Assembly: GCA_028713125.1 (NCBI GenBank)
Contig: JAQTOU010000009.1
Span: 1-64,000, forward strand
From: Elusimicrobiales bacterium
GTDB lineage: Bacteria; Elusimicrobiota; Elusimicrobia; Elusimicrobiales; UBA9959
Reading direction: 5' to 3'
Length of the DNA stretch: 64,000 nt
In this document: one piece after another, positions 1 to 8,738 of the stretch
Position numbering within the stretch: the first letter of the stretch is position 1
How the letters are laid out: the number at the start of each line of letters is the position of its first letter
Translations under genes and position numbers: made by a program
Notes under the pieces: generated by a model
The model's input: only the letters and a program-made list of their open reading frames with translations
What the model was told of the DNA's origin: nothing
Databases searched by the model: none

Positions 1-96
1 GCGGCGAAGAGCTCGGCCTGCTTGACCGTGTCGATGCCGAGGTCGGCTTCCATATCGAGGTCTAGCTCGAGCATGTCCTTGGGGTAGCCGGTCTTA
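1..96 (-). repeat. Tandem ACP-coding repeat, copy 2
   Basis: This stretch matches 364-459 with about five mismatches in 95 bases, at an offset of exactly 363 bases (121 codons). It encodes the core of the second carrier domain, including the LGIDTVKQ motif. The near identity points to recent duplication or gene conversion between ACP modules of the synthase. Confidence 0.9.
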
Positions 97-3000
97 TCGG
101 CGATCATGTTCAGTATCTCCGCCTGGACCGCCTCCTGGCTCAGACCTGAGGCCTGAGAGGCCGGCTGCGCCTTCGGGGTGGCTGCGGCTGCTTTCTGCGC
201 CGGCTGCGCCGCGGGCTGCCCGGGCGCTTCTGCGGCGGGCTGCGCGGCGGCTGCCGCTGAGCCGCCCTTTTCCTGCATGACGAACTTTATGCAGTGCCTT
301 ATCGTCGGGTAGTCTTTAAGGGAGATATTATCTTTGCGCGGTATATTGTAATGCTCGCGCAGTGCGGCGAAGAGCTCGGCCTGCTTGACCGTGTCGATGC
401 CGAGGTCGGCCTCCATGTCGAGGTCTAGCTCGAGCATGTCTTTCGGATAGCCGGTCTTGGCTGTTATCATATCGAGGATCTCGGCCTGTACCTTATCCTG
501 GTTCAGCCCGGAAAGCTGTGCGGCAGCGTGTACGGGCTGGGCAGCCGGGGCCGGAGCCGCGGCACGTGCGGGGGCGGCAACAGCGGCCGGCGCCGGCCTC
601 GGCGCGGGCGCGGCGGACACGCCTACGGGCTCCCTCGACGGGGGCGCCGTCCTGGTCCCGGCGGTCTTTTTGTCTTTTATCCTGAGGGTGTTCAGGACCA
701 CCTCAAGTTCGGCCGCGGGGTCGCCGGAGATCTCTTTAAGCCAGGCGTTATAGCGGGCCTGGTCGTAGCGGTTCTCACCTTCCTTCCAGACGCGCTCGGT
801 AAACGACATGGCCATATGCGAGCCGAAGCCCGCGGCGAAGCGCAGCGCGTACTTCAGGTCGTACTTCCCGCCCTTCGAAAGGTTTATGCCGGCCAGTTCC
901 GGGTCGGCTTCTTTGTAGTTGGCGATGGGCGGGATGATGCCGGTGTTCAGCGCGCGCACGACGATGACGTCCTCGAGGCCCGCGCCCATGGAGTGGCCGG
1001 TAAACCCTTTGACATTGCTGACTATCACCTTGTCGGTGCTTGCGCCGAAGGCCCTCTTGAGCGCCTTCACTTCCGCCGAGGCGCTGCCGCCGCGGGCCGG
1101 GGTGTAGGTCTCGTGGGACATGAACATGGTATACGGCGCGATCTCTTCTTTCTTGAGTCCGTAGATGCGCTCGACTTTCTGCACGAATTTTTCCATGACG
1201 GCGGCGACATGCTCCGTGTCCAGGCGGGTGGCGTGGAAGGCGGAGTTCGCGCACTCGGACAAAAGCATGCGCGCGAGCGGCTTCATGCCGCGCTCGAGCG
1301 CGAGGGTTTCGTCCTCTATAACCATGGCTACGGCGGCGGAGCCTACTATCAGGCCGTGGCGGCGGCGGTCGAAAGGCAGGGCGGCCTCGGAAACGTTAGC
1401 CGAGGTGGTGGCGGTGCCGGAGGCCAGGAAGCCCGGCAGGGTCCATTCCTGCACGATCTCGCTGGTGATATCGTCGGCGCCTATGATCACTACGCGTTTG
1501 CATTTTCCGGCGCGGATCCAGGTTTCGGCCACGTGCACGGCCTGGGTGGTGGAGGCGCAGGCGGCGCTTACGTGGACGGTCGGGCCCTTGGCCCCGACCC
1601 ACTGGGCGAACTGGCTGTCAGCTATCGGGATCACCTTCAGGAGGAAGTTCGAGCTGAAAGTGTACGGGTCCTTGCCGGCGCCCGGCTGGTAGTCCGCGAA
1701 GTTCTTCTGCAGCCATTCGCGGAGCCCCGCTTTGTCGGCCTCGGTGGGCAGTTTGTCCACTATCTGGTTGTAAACTTCCCAGAGCTGCTCGGCGGTGCGG
1801 CCGGCGTATTTATAATTGAAATAATGGGTTATCTCCTTGATCATCGATTCCGTGACAGGGAAGGCCGAGGCGAAGATCACTCCGGTCTCCGAAGCCAGCG
1901 GCTCGGGCAGGGCCCATTTCTCGGGCAGCCAGCTGCCGGTGGTGGTCTTCTTGTACTGGTGGATCAGCGGCAGGCCCGCGTCCTTCAGCGCAAGCACGCC
2001 GGCGCCTATCGCCATCTTGAAAGTAGTGTCGAGGGCTTTGGCCACGGTATGCGGCAGGCCGAACTCGGCCTCGATGTCCAGCTGGCCGGAGCGCGCGGAG
2101 AGCTTAATAGACTGGTCCACCGAGTCTATCTTCTCGATAGTGTGGTTGCCGGTGGGCGACTTCATCACGCGGATGATGTTCTTCTCCATTATCTGCTCGC
2201 GCCATTCCATCGGGATCGGCTCTATCATGTTCTTGCCGGCGAGGATCTCGTCGAGGTTATGCTCGCGGAAAAGCTTGTCCCAGGTCCCCGGCGTGCCGCC
2301 GGCTATGCCGGAGATCGCCAGCTGGTTGAAGTTGAAGCCGTAGCGCTCGGCGAAAGAAGCTTTGTCGTAAGGAAGGGGCGCCGGCTCCGAAACCTGTTCT
2401 GATCTGTTCATTGTCGTTTTTCCTTCGCCCTGCTGCAGGGCCCAGTTCTGGTAATAAGGGTTAAAGAACTTTCCGCCGGCCTGGGGAGCTTTGCCTTCCC
2501 ATTTCACCGGGATGCCGAGCGCCGTCATATTGGCGAGCAGGTCGTTGAATTCGGTTATGCCGCCGCGCTTCGGGTGGTTCGAGGCGAGGATAGTGACGTC
2601 GGGCTTGTCCTTCAGCGTGGAGGTGGCGAAAGCGCTGAGCACGCGCTTCGGGCCGCACTCTATGAAAGTCCGCACGCCCTCGGCGTACATCCGCTCCAGC
2701 TGTTTTATGAATTCCACGGGGCTGGTCATCTGCTTTATCAGCATGTCGTAGATGCCCTGCTTGTCTACCGGGAAGAAGTCCGCGGTGACATTGGAGAGGA
2801 TCTTCATGTCGGCGGCTTTTATCGGTATGTTCTGCAGGAACTTGCGGTACGGGCCCATGGCCGGGGCCACTATCTCCGAGTGGAAAGCGTGGGAGACCGG
2901 GATCACGCCCGCCTCCACGCCCAGCTCTTTGAATCTCTGCACGGCCTGGTCCACGGCGGCGGCTTCGCCGGCTATCACGGTCTGCAGGGGGCAGTTCTTG

Positions 3001-5303
3001 TTAGCGCAGATCACGTAGCCTTTTATCTTTTTCAGCTCCACTTCAACTTTATCGCAGCCCCAGGCTATGGAGGCCATCTTGCCGGGGTCGTCCACTTTCA
3101 CGGCGGACATTTCCTTGGCGCGGCTGGTGACGGCGCGCAGGCCGTCCTCGAAGGTGAAGATGCCGGCAGCGGTGGCCGCGGCGTATTCGCCCAGGCTGTG
3201 GCCGATGGCCATGTCGGGCTCTATGCCGAATTCTTTGAAGAGGCGGTACATCGCTATGTCGGCGGTCAGCATGGCGGGCTGGGTCAGCTGGGTCTGCTTT
3301 ATCGCATCCTCGCGCTTCGCCAGCTCTTCCTTGGTTTCGCCGGGCTTGGACCAGAGCGCTTCGGTCAGGCGCACGCCTATCATCTTTTCAAGGATGACGT
3401 CGGCCTCGTCGAAAGTGGCCTGCACGGTCTGGTACTTTGCCGCCAGGTCCCTCATCATGTCCACGTACTGCGAGCCCTGGCCGGGGAACAGCAGGCCTAC
3501 TTTCGCCTTGTTGGTCCCGGTCTTGAAGGTGTAGACGCCTTTCAGCTTGAAGTTGAGCGGCGGGTTGGTCCAGGTCTCTTCTTTGGCGTTAGCCGCCAGG
3601 AAGGCGACTTTCTCCATAAGATCTTTAGGCGACTTGGCCACTATGGCCACGCCCCAGGCGGCCTTTGCCTTTAGCTGGGTAGGCTGGGCGAAGGTCGACA
3701 TCGGGTAAGCTTCGGCCCATTTGGAAACGGCGCTTTCAGCGGCGGCTTTGGCATTGCTGATAACCTCGGCCGTGGTGGCGCCGGTGAAGGTAACGGCTTC
3801 GCCCTGTATGCCGGCGAAAGTAGTCTTTGGATTTTCCACGACCGCGGCTATTGCGCGGGGGGCGGGCGCCTGGATTTCCGCGGAGGCTTTCGCGTTCCGC
3901 TGATGGTTCGGGCCGGTGTACTCTTCCATGGTCACGTGGAAGTTAGTCCCGCCGAAACCGAAGGAAGAGACATTGGCGCGGCGTATCCCGGTCTTTTTCC
4001 AGTCTTCCGCTTTGGTGATAACGCGGAACAGGTCCAGGTTGATGCCGGGGTTGGGGTTCACGCAGTTGATGGAAGTGGGCAGGGTCTTATTGTAGAGCGC
4101 CAGGGCGGTCTTTACTATGCCCATAGCGCCGGCGGCCGCCTTGGAGTGGCCGATCTGCGATTTGATGGAGGTAAGTCCAAGTTTCTTGCCGCTGCTCATA
4201 TGCGGCCCGAACACTTCCTGGAGCACCTGCACTTCGGCGGCGTCCCCCACCTTGGTGGCGGTTCCGTGCGCTTCCACGAAGTCCACGTCGGCCGGGGAGT
4301 AGTCCACCTGGCTGAAAGCGTTCTCAATGGCTATTTTCTGGCCCTTGGGATTGGGGGCGGTGATGCCTTTGCCCTTGCCGTCCGAAGAAGCGCCCACGGA
4401 GTTCACCAGGGCGTAGATCTTGTCGCCGTCGCGGACCGCGTCCGACAGGCGCTTAAGGATGTAAATTGAGACCGCCTCGGCCATTACGAAGCCGTTCGCC
4501 CTTTCGTCGAAGGAATAGGAACCGTCCGCGGACAGGGCGCCTATTTTGCAGAACTTCACGAAGGCAGGGGGCGACATCATTTCGTCGGCTCCCCCCGCTA
4601 TCGCCATGTCGAACTTGTTCGCGCGCAGGCCCAGCACCGCGTAGTCCAGCGCCGCCATTGAGGAGGCGCAGGCCGCGTCCATGGTCATATTCGGGCCGTT
4701 CAGGTTGAAAATATTGGCTATGCGGCCGGCCGTCACATTGGACAGCTCGCCCGGCATGGTGTCTTCGGTTATGTTGAGTATGCCAGAGTCTATGCCCGCC
4801 TCGTACTCTTTGATCATCGCGTCGCGTTTTTCCTGGGGCAGGGAAGCGAAAGCGGGTGTCTTTTTAAGGATATCCTCATTGTAGAACTTGTAGACGCGCA
4901 GGTCGGTCATTTCCTTGCGCATCGCGCCCATCGCATTGCCGATCACGGCGGCGGCCATTTTGGGGTCGAAAGGCTTCTTGTCATAGCCGGAATCTTCCAG
5001 GGCCATGCGCACGGCTTCGATGGTCATTTGCTGCAGCCGGGAGATCTGCGTGGCGGTCTGGGGCGGTATCTTGTACTTGATGGAATCGAACTTGAAGCCC
5101 TCTATGAAGCCGCCTATCTTTGAATAGGTCTTGTCCGGGGCTTTATGGTCTTCCGAATAGTAGAGTCTCCAGTCCCAGCGGTCCGCGGGAACTTCGCTTA
5201 TGCAGTTGCGGCCTTCCAGCACGTTTTTCCAGAATTCTTCCTTATTAAGGGCTTTAGGGGCTATTATCCCGAGACCTACTATCGCTATTTTTTCATTGTT
5301 CAT
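1..5303 (-). CDS. Pfa-like multidomain polyketide/lipid synthase (KS-AT-KS-ACP-ACP...), 3' end outside window
   Basis: A giant synthase read leftward from ATG 5303; the frame stays open to the left edge, so at least 1,767 residues are visible and the C-terminus is missing. Domains in order: ketosynthase 1 (about 1-450; C212, H346 in EAHGTAT, H386 in GHSKAAAG), acyltransferase (about 620-900; S703 in GHSLGE, H808 in HAFH, the form usual for malonyl-CoA), ketosynthase 2 (about 965-1500; C1249, H1397, H1437), an Ala/Pro-rich linker, then two carrier domains (motif LGIDTVKQ at T1638 and T1759). KS-AT followed by tandem ACPs is typical of Pfa-type secondary-lipid synthases; the second KS in the same chain is not canonical PfaA. 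The usual phosphopantetheine Ser is Thr in both ACPs. Reductive domains, if any, lie outside the window, and the product cannot be told. Confidence 0.93.
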   Translation of the reverse strand, partial: MNNEKIAIVGLGIIAPKALNKEEFWKNVLEGRNCISEVPADRWDWRLYYSEDHKAPDKTYSKIGGFIEGFKFDSIKYKIPPQTATQISRLQQMTIEAVRMALEDSGYDKKPFDPKMAAAVIGNAMGAMRKEMTDLRVYKFYNEDILKKTPAFASLPQEKRDAMIKEYEAGIDSGILNITEDTMPGELSNVTAGRIANIFNLNGPNMTMDAACASSMAALDYAVLGLRANKFDMAIAGGADEMMSPPAFVKFCKIGALSADGSYSFDERANGFVMAEAVSIYILKRLSDAVRDGDKIYALVNSVGASSDGKGKGITAPNPKGQKIAIENAFSQVDYSPADVDFVEAHGTATKVGDAAEVQVLQEVFGPHMSSGKKLGLTSIKSQIGHSKAAAGAMGIVKTALALYNKTLPTSINCVNPNPGINLDLFRVITKAEDWKKTGIRRANVSSFGFGGTNFHVTMEEYTGPNHQRNAKASAEIQAPAPRAIAAVVENPKTTFAGIQGEAVTFTGATTAEVISNAKAAAESAVSKWAEAYPMSTFAQPTQLKAKAAWGVAIVAKSPKDLMEKVAFLAANAKEETWTNPPLNFKLKGVYTFKTGTNKAKVGLLFPGQGSQYVDMMRDLAAKYQTVQATFDEADVILEKMIGVRLTEALWSKPGETKEELAKREDAIKQTQLTQPAMLTADIAMYRLFKEFGIEPDMAIGHSLGEYAAATAAGIFTFEDGLRAVTSRAKEMSAVKVDDPGKMASIAWGCDKVEVELKKIKGYVICANKNCPLQTVIAGEAAAVDQAVQRFKELGVEAGVIPVSHAFHSEIVAPAMGPYRKFLQNIPIKAADMKILSNVTADFFPVDKQGIYDMLIKQMTSPVEFIKQLERMYAEGVRTFIECGPKRVLSAFATSTLKDKPDVTILASNHPKRGGITEFNDLLANMTALGIPVKWEGKAPQAGGKFFNPYYQNWALQQGEGKTTMNRSEQVSEPAPLPYDKASFAERYGFNFNQLAISGIAGGTPGTWDKLFREHNLDEILAGKNMIEPIPMEWREQIMEKNIIRVMKSPTGNHTIEKIDSVDQSIKLSARSGQLDIEAEFGLPHTVAKALDTTFKMAIGAGVLALKDAGLPLIHQYKKTTTGSWLPEKWALPEPLASETGVIFASAFPVTESMIKEITHYFNYKYAGRTAEQLWEVYNQIVDKLPTEADKAGLREWLQKNFADYQPGAGKDPYTFSSNFLLKVIPIADSQFAQWVGAKGPTVHVSAACASTTQAVHVAETWIRAGKCKRVVIIGADDITSEIVQEWTLPGFLASGTATTSANVSEAALPFDRRRHGLIVGSAAVAMVIEDETLALERGMKPLARMLLSECANSAFHATRLDTEHVAAVMEKFVQKVERIYGLKKEEIAPYTMFMSHETYTPARGGSASAEVKALKRAFGASTDKVIVSNVKGFTGHSMGAGLEDVIVVRALNTGIIPPIANYKEADPELAGINLSKGGKYDLKYALRFAAGFGSHMAMSFTERVWKEGENRYDQARYNAWLKEISGDPAAELEVVLNTLRIKDKKTAGTRTAPPSREPVGVSAAPAPRPAPAAVAAPARAAAPAPAAQPVHAAAQLSGLNQDKVQAEILDMITAKTGYPKDMLELDLDMEADLGIDTVKQAELFAALREHYNIPRKDNISLKDYPTIRHCIKFVMQEKGGSAAAAAQPAAEAPGQPAAQPAQKAAAATPKAQPASQASGLSQEAVQAEILNMIADKTGYPKDMLELDLDMEADLGIDTVKQAELFA
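364..459 (-). repeat. Tandem ACP-coding repeat, copy 1
   Basis: First visible copy of the 363-base-period repeat inside the synthase gene. It encodes the core of the first carrier domain. More copies may follow beyond the left edge, as Pfa-type synthases often carry several tandem ACPs. Confidence 0.9.
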
Positions 5304-5483
5304 AATCTTGTATGCCTCATTTTTGGCTAATCGTCATATTCCGCCCCGGCAAAGGGGTTCCCGGTAAGTTAAAATTGTATGGGGTAAACGGGTCAGAAAG
5401 GGCCGTTTAAGGATATCATATGTATATTTTATTAAAAATGTCCGCGGGTTGGCAACCGAGGAGGGCGTGCGCGGGCAGGTTGG

Positions 5484-7172
5484 CTATTGCTTTACCGACA
5501 TCAAGTATAGTACGCCTTTCCGGGAGGAAAGCGGGGTTGAGTATTCGATCTTGTCCAGCACCTTGAAGCGGGGGTCTGGGGTGAAAGATATGATAGCCTT
5601 GTAGTTTGTGCCTTTCTGCCATTCCCATTCCCCTATCATGTTGAGCGGTTTCATGCTCTTCAGGTAGGCCATGTTCTTCTCATAATTGAACCAGGCTTCA
5701 TAGTCGAAACCGTTTATTATCTCGCCCGGGGCGGTTTCGGCCCGCGGTTTCAGGGCAAGCTCCCATTTCGCCCCGTTCCAGGCCAGGTAATCTTTCATGC
5801 CGGCCCAGGCTAAAGCCGCGCAGAAAACCAGCGTCAGGCCGGCGGCCGGCTTAGAGAAGCGTACCCCCTTCGCCGCGAAGGCCGCGGCGAAAGCGAACCA
5901 GGGCAGCAGCGTAAGCAGGTAGCGGTCGAAGAACTTCGCGCCGGCGAGTGAAACGCCAAGCTGCAGAAGCGCCGCCGCGAAGATAAAGCGCAGCTCCGGT
6001 CCGCCGGCCCGCAGGGCCAGGCTGGAAGCGCACAGCAGCAAAACCGCGGAGACCAGGGAGGCAGCGGTGGCCAGCAGCCAGAAAACCTGGCTTGCGAAAA
6101 GGCCGGAGGGCTTCAGGCCGGCCCCGCCCAGGGTAAGCGCCCCCAGGCCCGAGCGCGAGATGGTGTTTTCAAGGTAAGGCAGCGGGCCGTAGAGGAAAGC
6201 GAAAACGGCCAGCGCGGCCAGGGCCAGCCAGGGACCGGCCGAAGTGACCTTGCGCTGCAGGCCGTTCTTGGAGGAAAAACCGCGCGCGCTGAAGAGAAAG
6301 CCGGCGGCCAGCGGCAGAAGCAGCAGCCCGCTTTCGAGGATGGCGGAAAAGACCCGGTAAACCGAGTCGCCGATAAAAAGGCCGGGCTTCGTTATATGGG
6401 CCAGGGTCGCGCCGACCACATAACTTCCCGAGACCCAGGTCGGTCCGTGTATCCTGGTGAACCAGAATTGATACCCCCCCATAGCGGCAAGAGGCAGGGC
6501 CCAGACCGCGGCGAGGGTGCGCCAGCCCGGGAATGACCGCCGGGGAGAGGGCTGGGCTTTATTTTTCCCTTTAACTTTCTCCACAGGCTGCTGCCCGGCC
6601 CGGCCTTCTAAAAACAGCATGATCGTGAAAGCCAGCGGCAGGGCCACGGCCAGCTGCCTTGTAAGGTAGGCGGCGGCGGCGCAGGCCCCGGCGAAGAAAA
6701 GGGCCCTGCCGTCCCCCGGGTCTTTCAGCCGCCTTACGTAGAAATAAACGGCGGAAAGCATCCAGAAGAGGTAATGGATATCGGTCATGAAGGAGTTCGC
6801 CAGCACCAGGTAGAGAGGGCTGAAAGCCAGCGTGAGGGCGGCGGCCGTTTTTTCAAAAGGCCCTATCTCGAATTCGTCCATGAGCCTGGCAAAAACGAAG
6901 AGGGCCGCGGCCGCGACAAGCAGGTTCGCGGCGCGTAAGACGGAAAAACTGAAGCCAAAGATTTTGGTGAAGAAGGCGCCGGTTATTATATGCGGCAGCT
7001 GCGTCGAAGCCCCCCAGTCCGAAAGGGTGAGCCGGCCGGTCGCGGCAAGCGCCCGCGCGGCCAGGGCGTAGGCCCAGTCGTCGTTCAGCGGAAAATTATA
7101 TTTCCAGGGAGAAAGCGTGGCGGCGAAGATCAGGAATATCGCGCTGGCCGCGTATTTTGCGTATTTGCCCAT
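5484..7172 (-). CDS. Polytopic GT-C-type glycosyltransferase (ArnT/PMT-like)
   Basis: A 562-residue membrane protein with about ten or more hydrophobic segments, an N-terminal anchor and the acidic loop PLNDDWAYA soon after the first helix. That loop resembles the Asp-rich first extracytoplasmic loop of GT-C enzymes, which transfer sugars from polyprenyl-phosphate donors to lipid A, protein or glycans. A short periplasmic-type C-terminal part (about 450-562) follows the last helix. Acceptor and donor cannot be named. The frame also opens at TTG 7181; I prefer ATG 7172, although no strong ribosome site is seen for either. The gene is divergent from the MBL-fold gene at 7278, and is followed leftward by the synthase gene after 180 bases that hold no gene. 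Confidence 0.75.
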   Translation of the reverse strand: MGKYAKYAASAIFLIFAATLSPWKYNFPLNDDWAYALAARALAATGRLTLSDWGASTQLPHIITGAFFTKIFGFSFSVLRAANLLVAAAALFVFARLMDEFEIGPFEKTAAALTLAFSPLYLVLANSFMTDIHYLFWMLSAVYFYVRRLKDPGDGRALFFAGACAAAAYLTRQLAVALPLAFTIMLFLEGRAGQQPVEKVKGKNKAQPSPRRSFPGWRTLAAVWALPLAAMGGYQFWFTRIHGPTWVSGSYVVGATLAHITKPGLFIGDSVYRVFSAILESGLLLLPLAAGFLFSARGFSSKNGLQRKVTSAGPWLALAALAVFAFLYGPLPYLENTISRSGLGALTLGGAGLKPSGLFASQVFWLLATAASLVSAVLLLCASSLALRAGGPELRFIFAAALLQLGVSLAGAKFFDRYLLTLLPWFAFAAAFAAKGVRFSKPAAGLTLVFCAALAWAGMKDYLAWNGAKWELALKPRAETAPGEIINGFDYEAWFNYEKNMAYLKSMKPLNMIGEWEWQKGTNYKAIISFTPDPRFKVLDKIEYSTPLSSRKGVLYLMSVKQ

Positions 7173-7177
7173 AACTT

Positions 7178-7198
7178 CCAAAGTTTACAATACTTTGG
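7178..7198. promoter_or_regulatory. Inverted repeat CCAAAGT-N7-ACTTTGG at a divergent start region
   Basis: A perfect 7-base inverted repeat lies just upstream of the leftward glycosyltransferase start, in the 105-base divergent gap. A third ACTTTGG copy occurs at 7222-7228. The placement suits an operator for the leftward gene, but no regulator can be assigned. Confidence 0.4.
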
Positions 7199-7265
7199 CC
7201 TGGAAGTCGCAGCCCAATGTGACTTTGGTAACTGCGCGTTCTATAATAGATAAGTTATTTGCTAA

Positions 7266-7271
7266 TATTAT
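7266..7271 (+). promoter_or_regulatory. -10 box TATTAT six bases before the start codon
   Basis: TATTAT ends six bases before ATG 7278, so transcription would start at or near the A of the start codon. No Shine-Dalgarno sequence is present. A second hexamer, TATAAT at 7242-7247, could give a conventional leader instead. Confidence 0.45.
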
Positions 7272-7277
7272 ACCGAT

Positions 7278-8117
7278 ATGAAAATAAAATTCTGGGGCGC
7301 GCGGGGGTCGATCCCCGTATCCGGCAAGAACTATGTTAAATACGGCGGCAGCACTACCTGCGTCGAGATCCGGTCAAAAAAAGACGAACTGACGATCATC
7401 GACGCGGGCTCCGGCATACGGCTGCTCGGCAAGGAACTCCTGAAGAAGAAACATCACGATTTCACCATGCTGTTCACCCATTCCCACTGGGACCACGTGC
7501 TGGGTTTCCCCTTTTTCGCCCCCATCTATAATAAGAAGACCCATATAAAAATAATGGGCTGCTCTTTTTCCTCCGATCCCGTCCGCGAGATCATAGCGAA
7601 GACCATGCAGCCCCCCGGCTTCCCTGTTAAGTTCGAGGAGATCTCGGCCCGCTTCGAGTTCGCTACTCTCTGCTCCGGCGGCTGCGAGATAGCCGGTCTC
7701 CAGGTGCAGCCCATAGAGCTCAGCCACCCCAATAACGCGCTGGGCTACAGGTTTTCCGAGGGCGGAAGAAGCTTCGCCTTCCTTACCGACAACGAGCTCG
7801 ACTTTGTCCATCCGGGCGGAAAGAGCTTCGACGATTACGCCGCTTTTTCTCGCGGCGCCGACCTGCTGGTTCACGACGCCGACTATACTCCGGAAGAATA
7901 TCACAGGCGCAGGACCTGGGGCCATTCCACCTGGGAGCAGGCGCTGAACCTCGCGCTTAAGGCCGAGGTCCGCGCGCTGGGGCTATTCCACCATAACCAG
8001 GACCGCTACGACTCTGAGCTGGACCGCATCCTGGCCGAGTGCGCCCGACGCATCAGGAAGGCCGGCTCGCGCCTGAAATGCTTTGCCGTCAAAGAGGGGC
8101 AGGAAGTAAAACTGTAG
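7278..8117 (+). CDS. Metallo-beta-lactamase-fold hydrolase
   Basis: A 279-residue cytoplasmic protein starting with the WGARGSIPVSG segment common in the MBL subgroup that includes cyclic phosphodiesterase-like proteins. The metal-binding motif is THSHWDHVLGF near residue 67, in the HxHxDH position with the first His kept in SHWDH. Further ligands are likely in the LSHPNNALGYRF region and in a LTDNE segment, with a late HH in GLFHHNQDRYDSE. The substrate is not evident; a phosphodiester is the best guess. It is the first gene of a rightward run with a membrane-anchored acidic protein and a barrel/CsgG-like protein. The start is ATG 7278 with no ribosome site. Confidence 0.85.
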   Translation: MKIKFWGARGSIPVSGKNYVKYGGSTTCVEIRSKKDELTIIDAGSGIRLLGKELLKKKHHDFTMLFTHSHWDHVLGFPFFAPIYNKKTHIKIMGCSFSSDPVREIIAKTMQPPGFPVKFEEISARFEFATLCSGGCEIAGLQVQPIELSHPNNALGYRFSEGGRSFAFLTDNELDFVHPGGKSFDDYAAFSRGADLLVHDADYTPEEYHRRRTWGHSTWEQALNLALKAEVRALGLFHHNQDRYDSELDRILAECARRIRKAGSRLKCFAVKEGQEVKL

Positions 8118-8128
8118 GAGATATCGCT

Positions 8129-8731
8129 ATGCCCGCTAAATTCAACCTTTATACCGCCTGGATGGACCCGTATTTTTACGTCCTGGCCGCGGTCTTCTTC
8201 GCCGCGCTCTTCGCGATGATCTATTCCATACGCAGGTACCTGGAGATCAAGAACGCCGCAGACGCGGATTTCGGCGAGGCCGCAGACGCCGGGGCCGAGG
8301 GTTCTTTGGCGCTGGCGGATGCCGGCCAAGGCGAGACGGCGGAACCGCCCGCGGAAATGAAAGAGGAGAAGACACTGGTCTTCACGGCGGAGCAGCCCGA
8401 GCTTCCCGAGCCGCAGCCCGAGCCGCAGCCCGAACCGCAGGCGCAGCCCCTGCCTGAGGAATGCGACTGCGCCGTGGAGGAGCCAGTCGCCGCGCCGGAG
8501 GAAAGCCCCGGCGGCCCGTCCCCCGCAGAAAATTTCGTGCACGGTATCTATGCCGGCATCTCCGACCTTGACGAAAGGATGAAGGGGATAGAGGCCGCTC
8601 TCTCTAAGAGCCACATCAATAACGATTTTACCGTGAAGTTCCTGGAGGATATCGTCCAGGATATCGATTCCCTGGACAAGGTAAAGATAAAAGCCAGGCT
8701 GGAATACCTCCTTACAGACCTTAAGAAGTAA
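8129..8731 (+). CDS. Single-span membrane protein with PEPQ repeats, unknown function
   Basis: A 200-residue protein not assigned to a family. One transmembrane segment lies near residues 14-32, followed by a long acidic, Ala/Glu/Pro-rich region containing the tandem repeat PEPQPEPQPEPQ around residues 93-105, and a helical C-terminal domain (about 135-200) rich in charged residues. The start ATG 8129 is chosen because AGGAG sits at the proper distance upstream; the frame is open farther upstream, but that part overlaps the MBL-fold gene. It is placed 11 bases after that gene and 7 bases before the barrel protein, so the three are probably co-transcribed. The Pro/Gln/Glu stretch may span the periplasm, as in TonB-like anchors. 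Orientation and role are unknown. Confidence 0.75.
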   Translation: MPAKFNLYTAWMDPYFYVLAAVFFAALFAMIYSIRRYLEIKNAADADFGEAADAGAEGSLALADAGQGETAEPPAEMKEEKTLVFTAEQPELPEPQPEPQPEPQAQPLPEECDCAVEEPVAAPEESPGGPSPAENFVHGIYAGISDLDERMKGIEAALSKSHINNDFTVKFLEDIVQDIDSLDKVKIKARLEYLLTDLKK

Positions 8732-8738
8732 ATCCTAA

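Noticed and set aside
528-2402. A 624-codon rightward open frame
   Set aside because: It is antisense to the ketosynthase 2/ACP region of the synthase. It gives a low-complexity Gly/Arg/His-rich product, as expected for the shadow of a high-GC gene.
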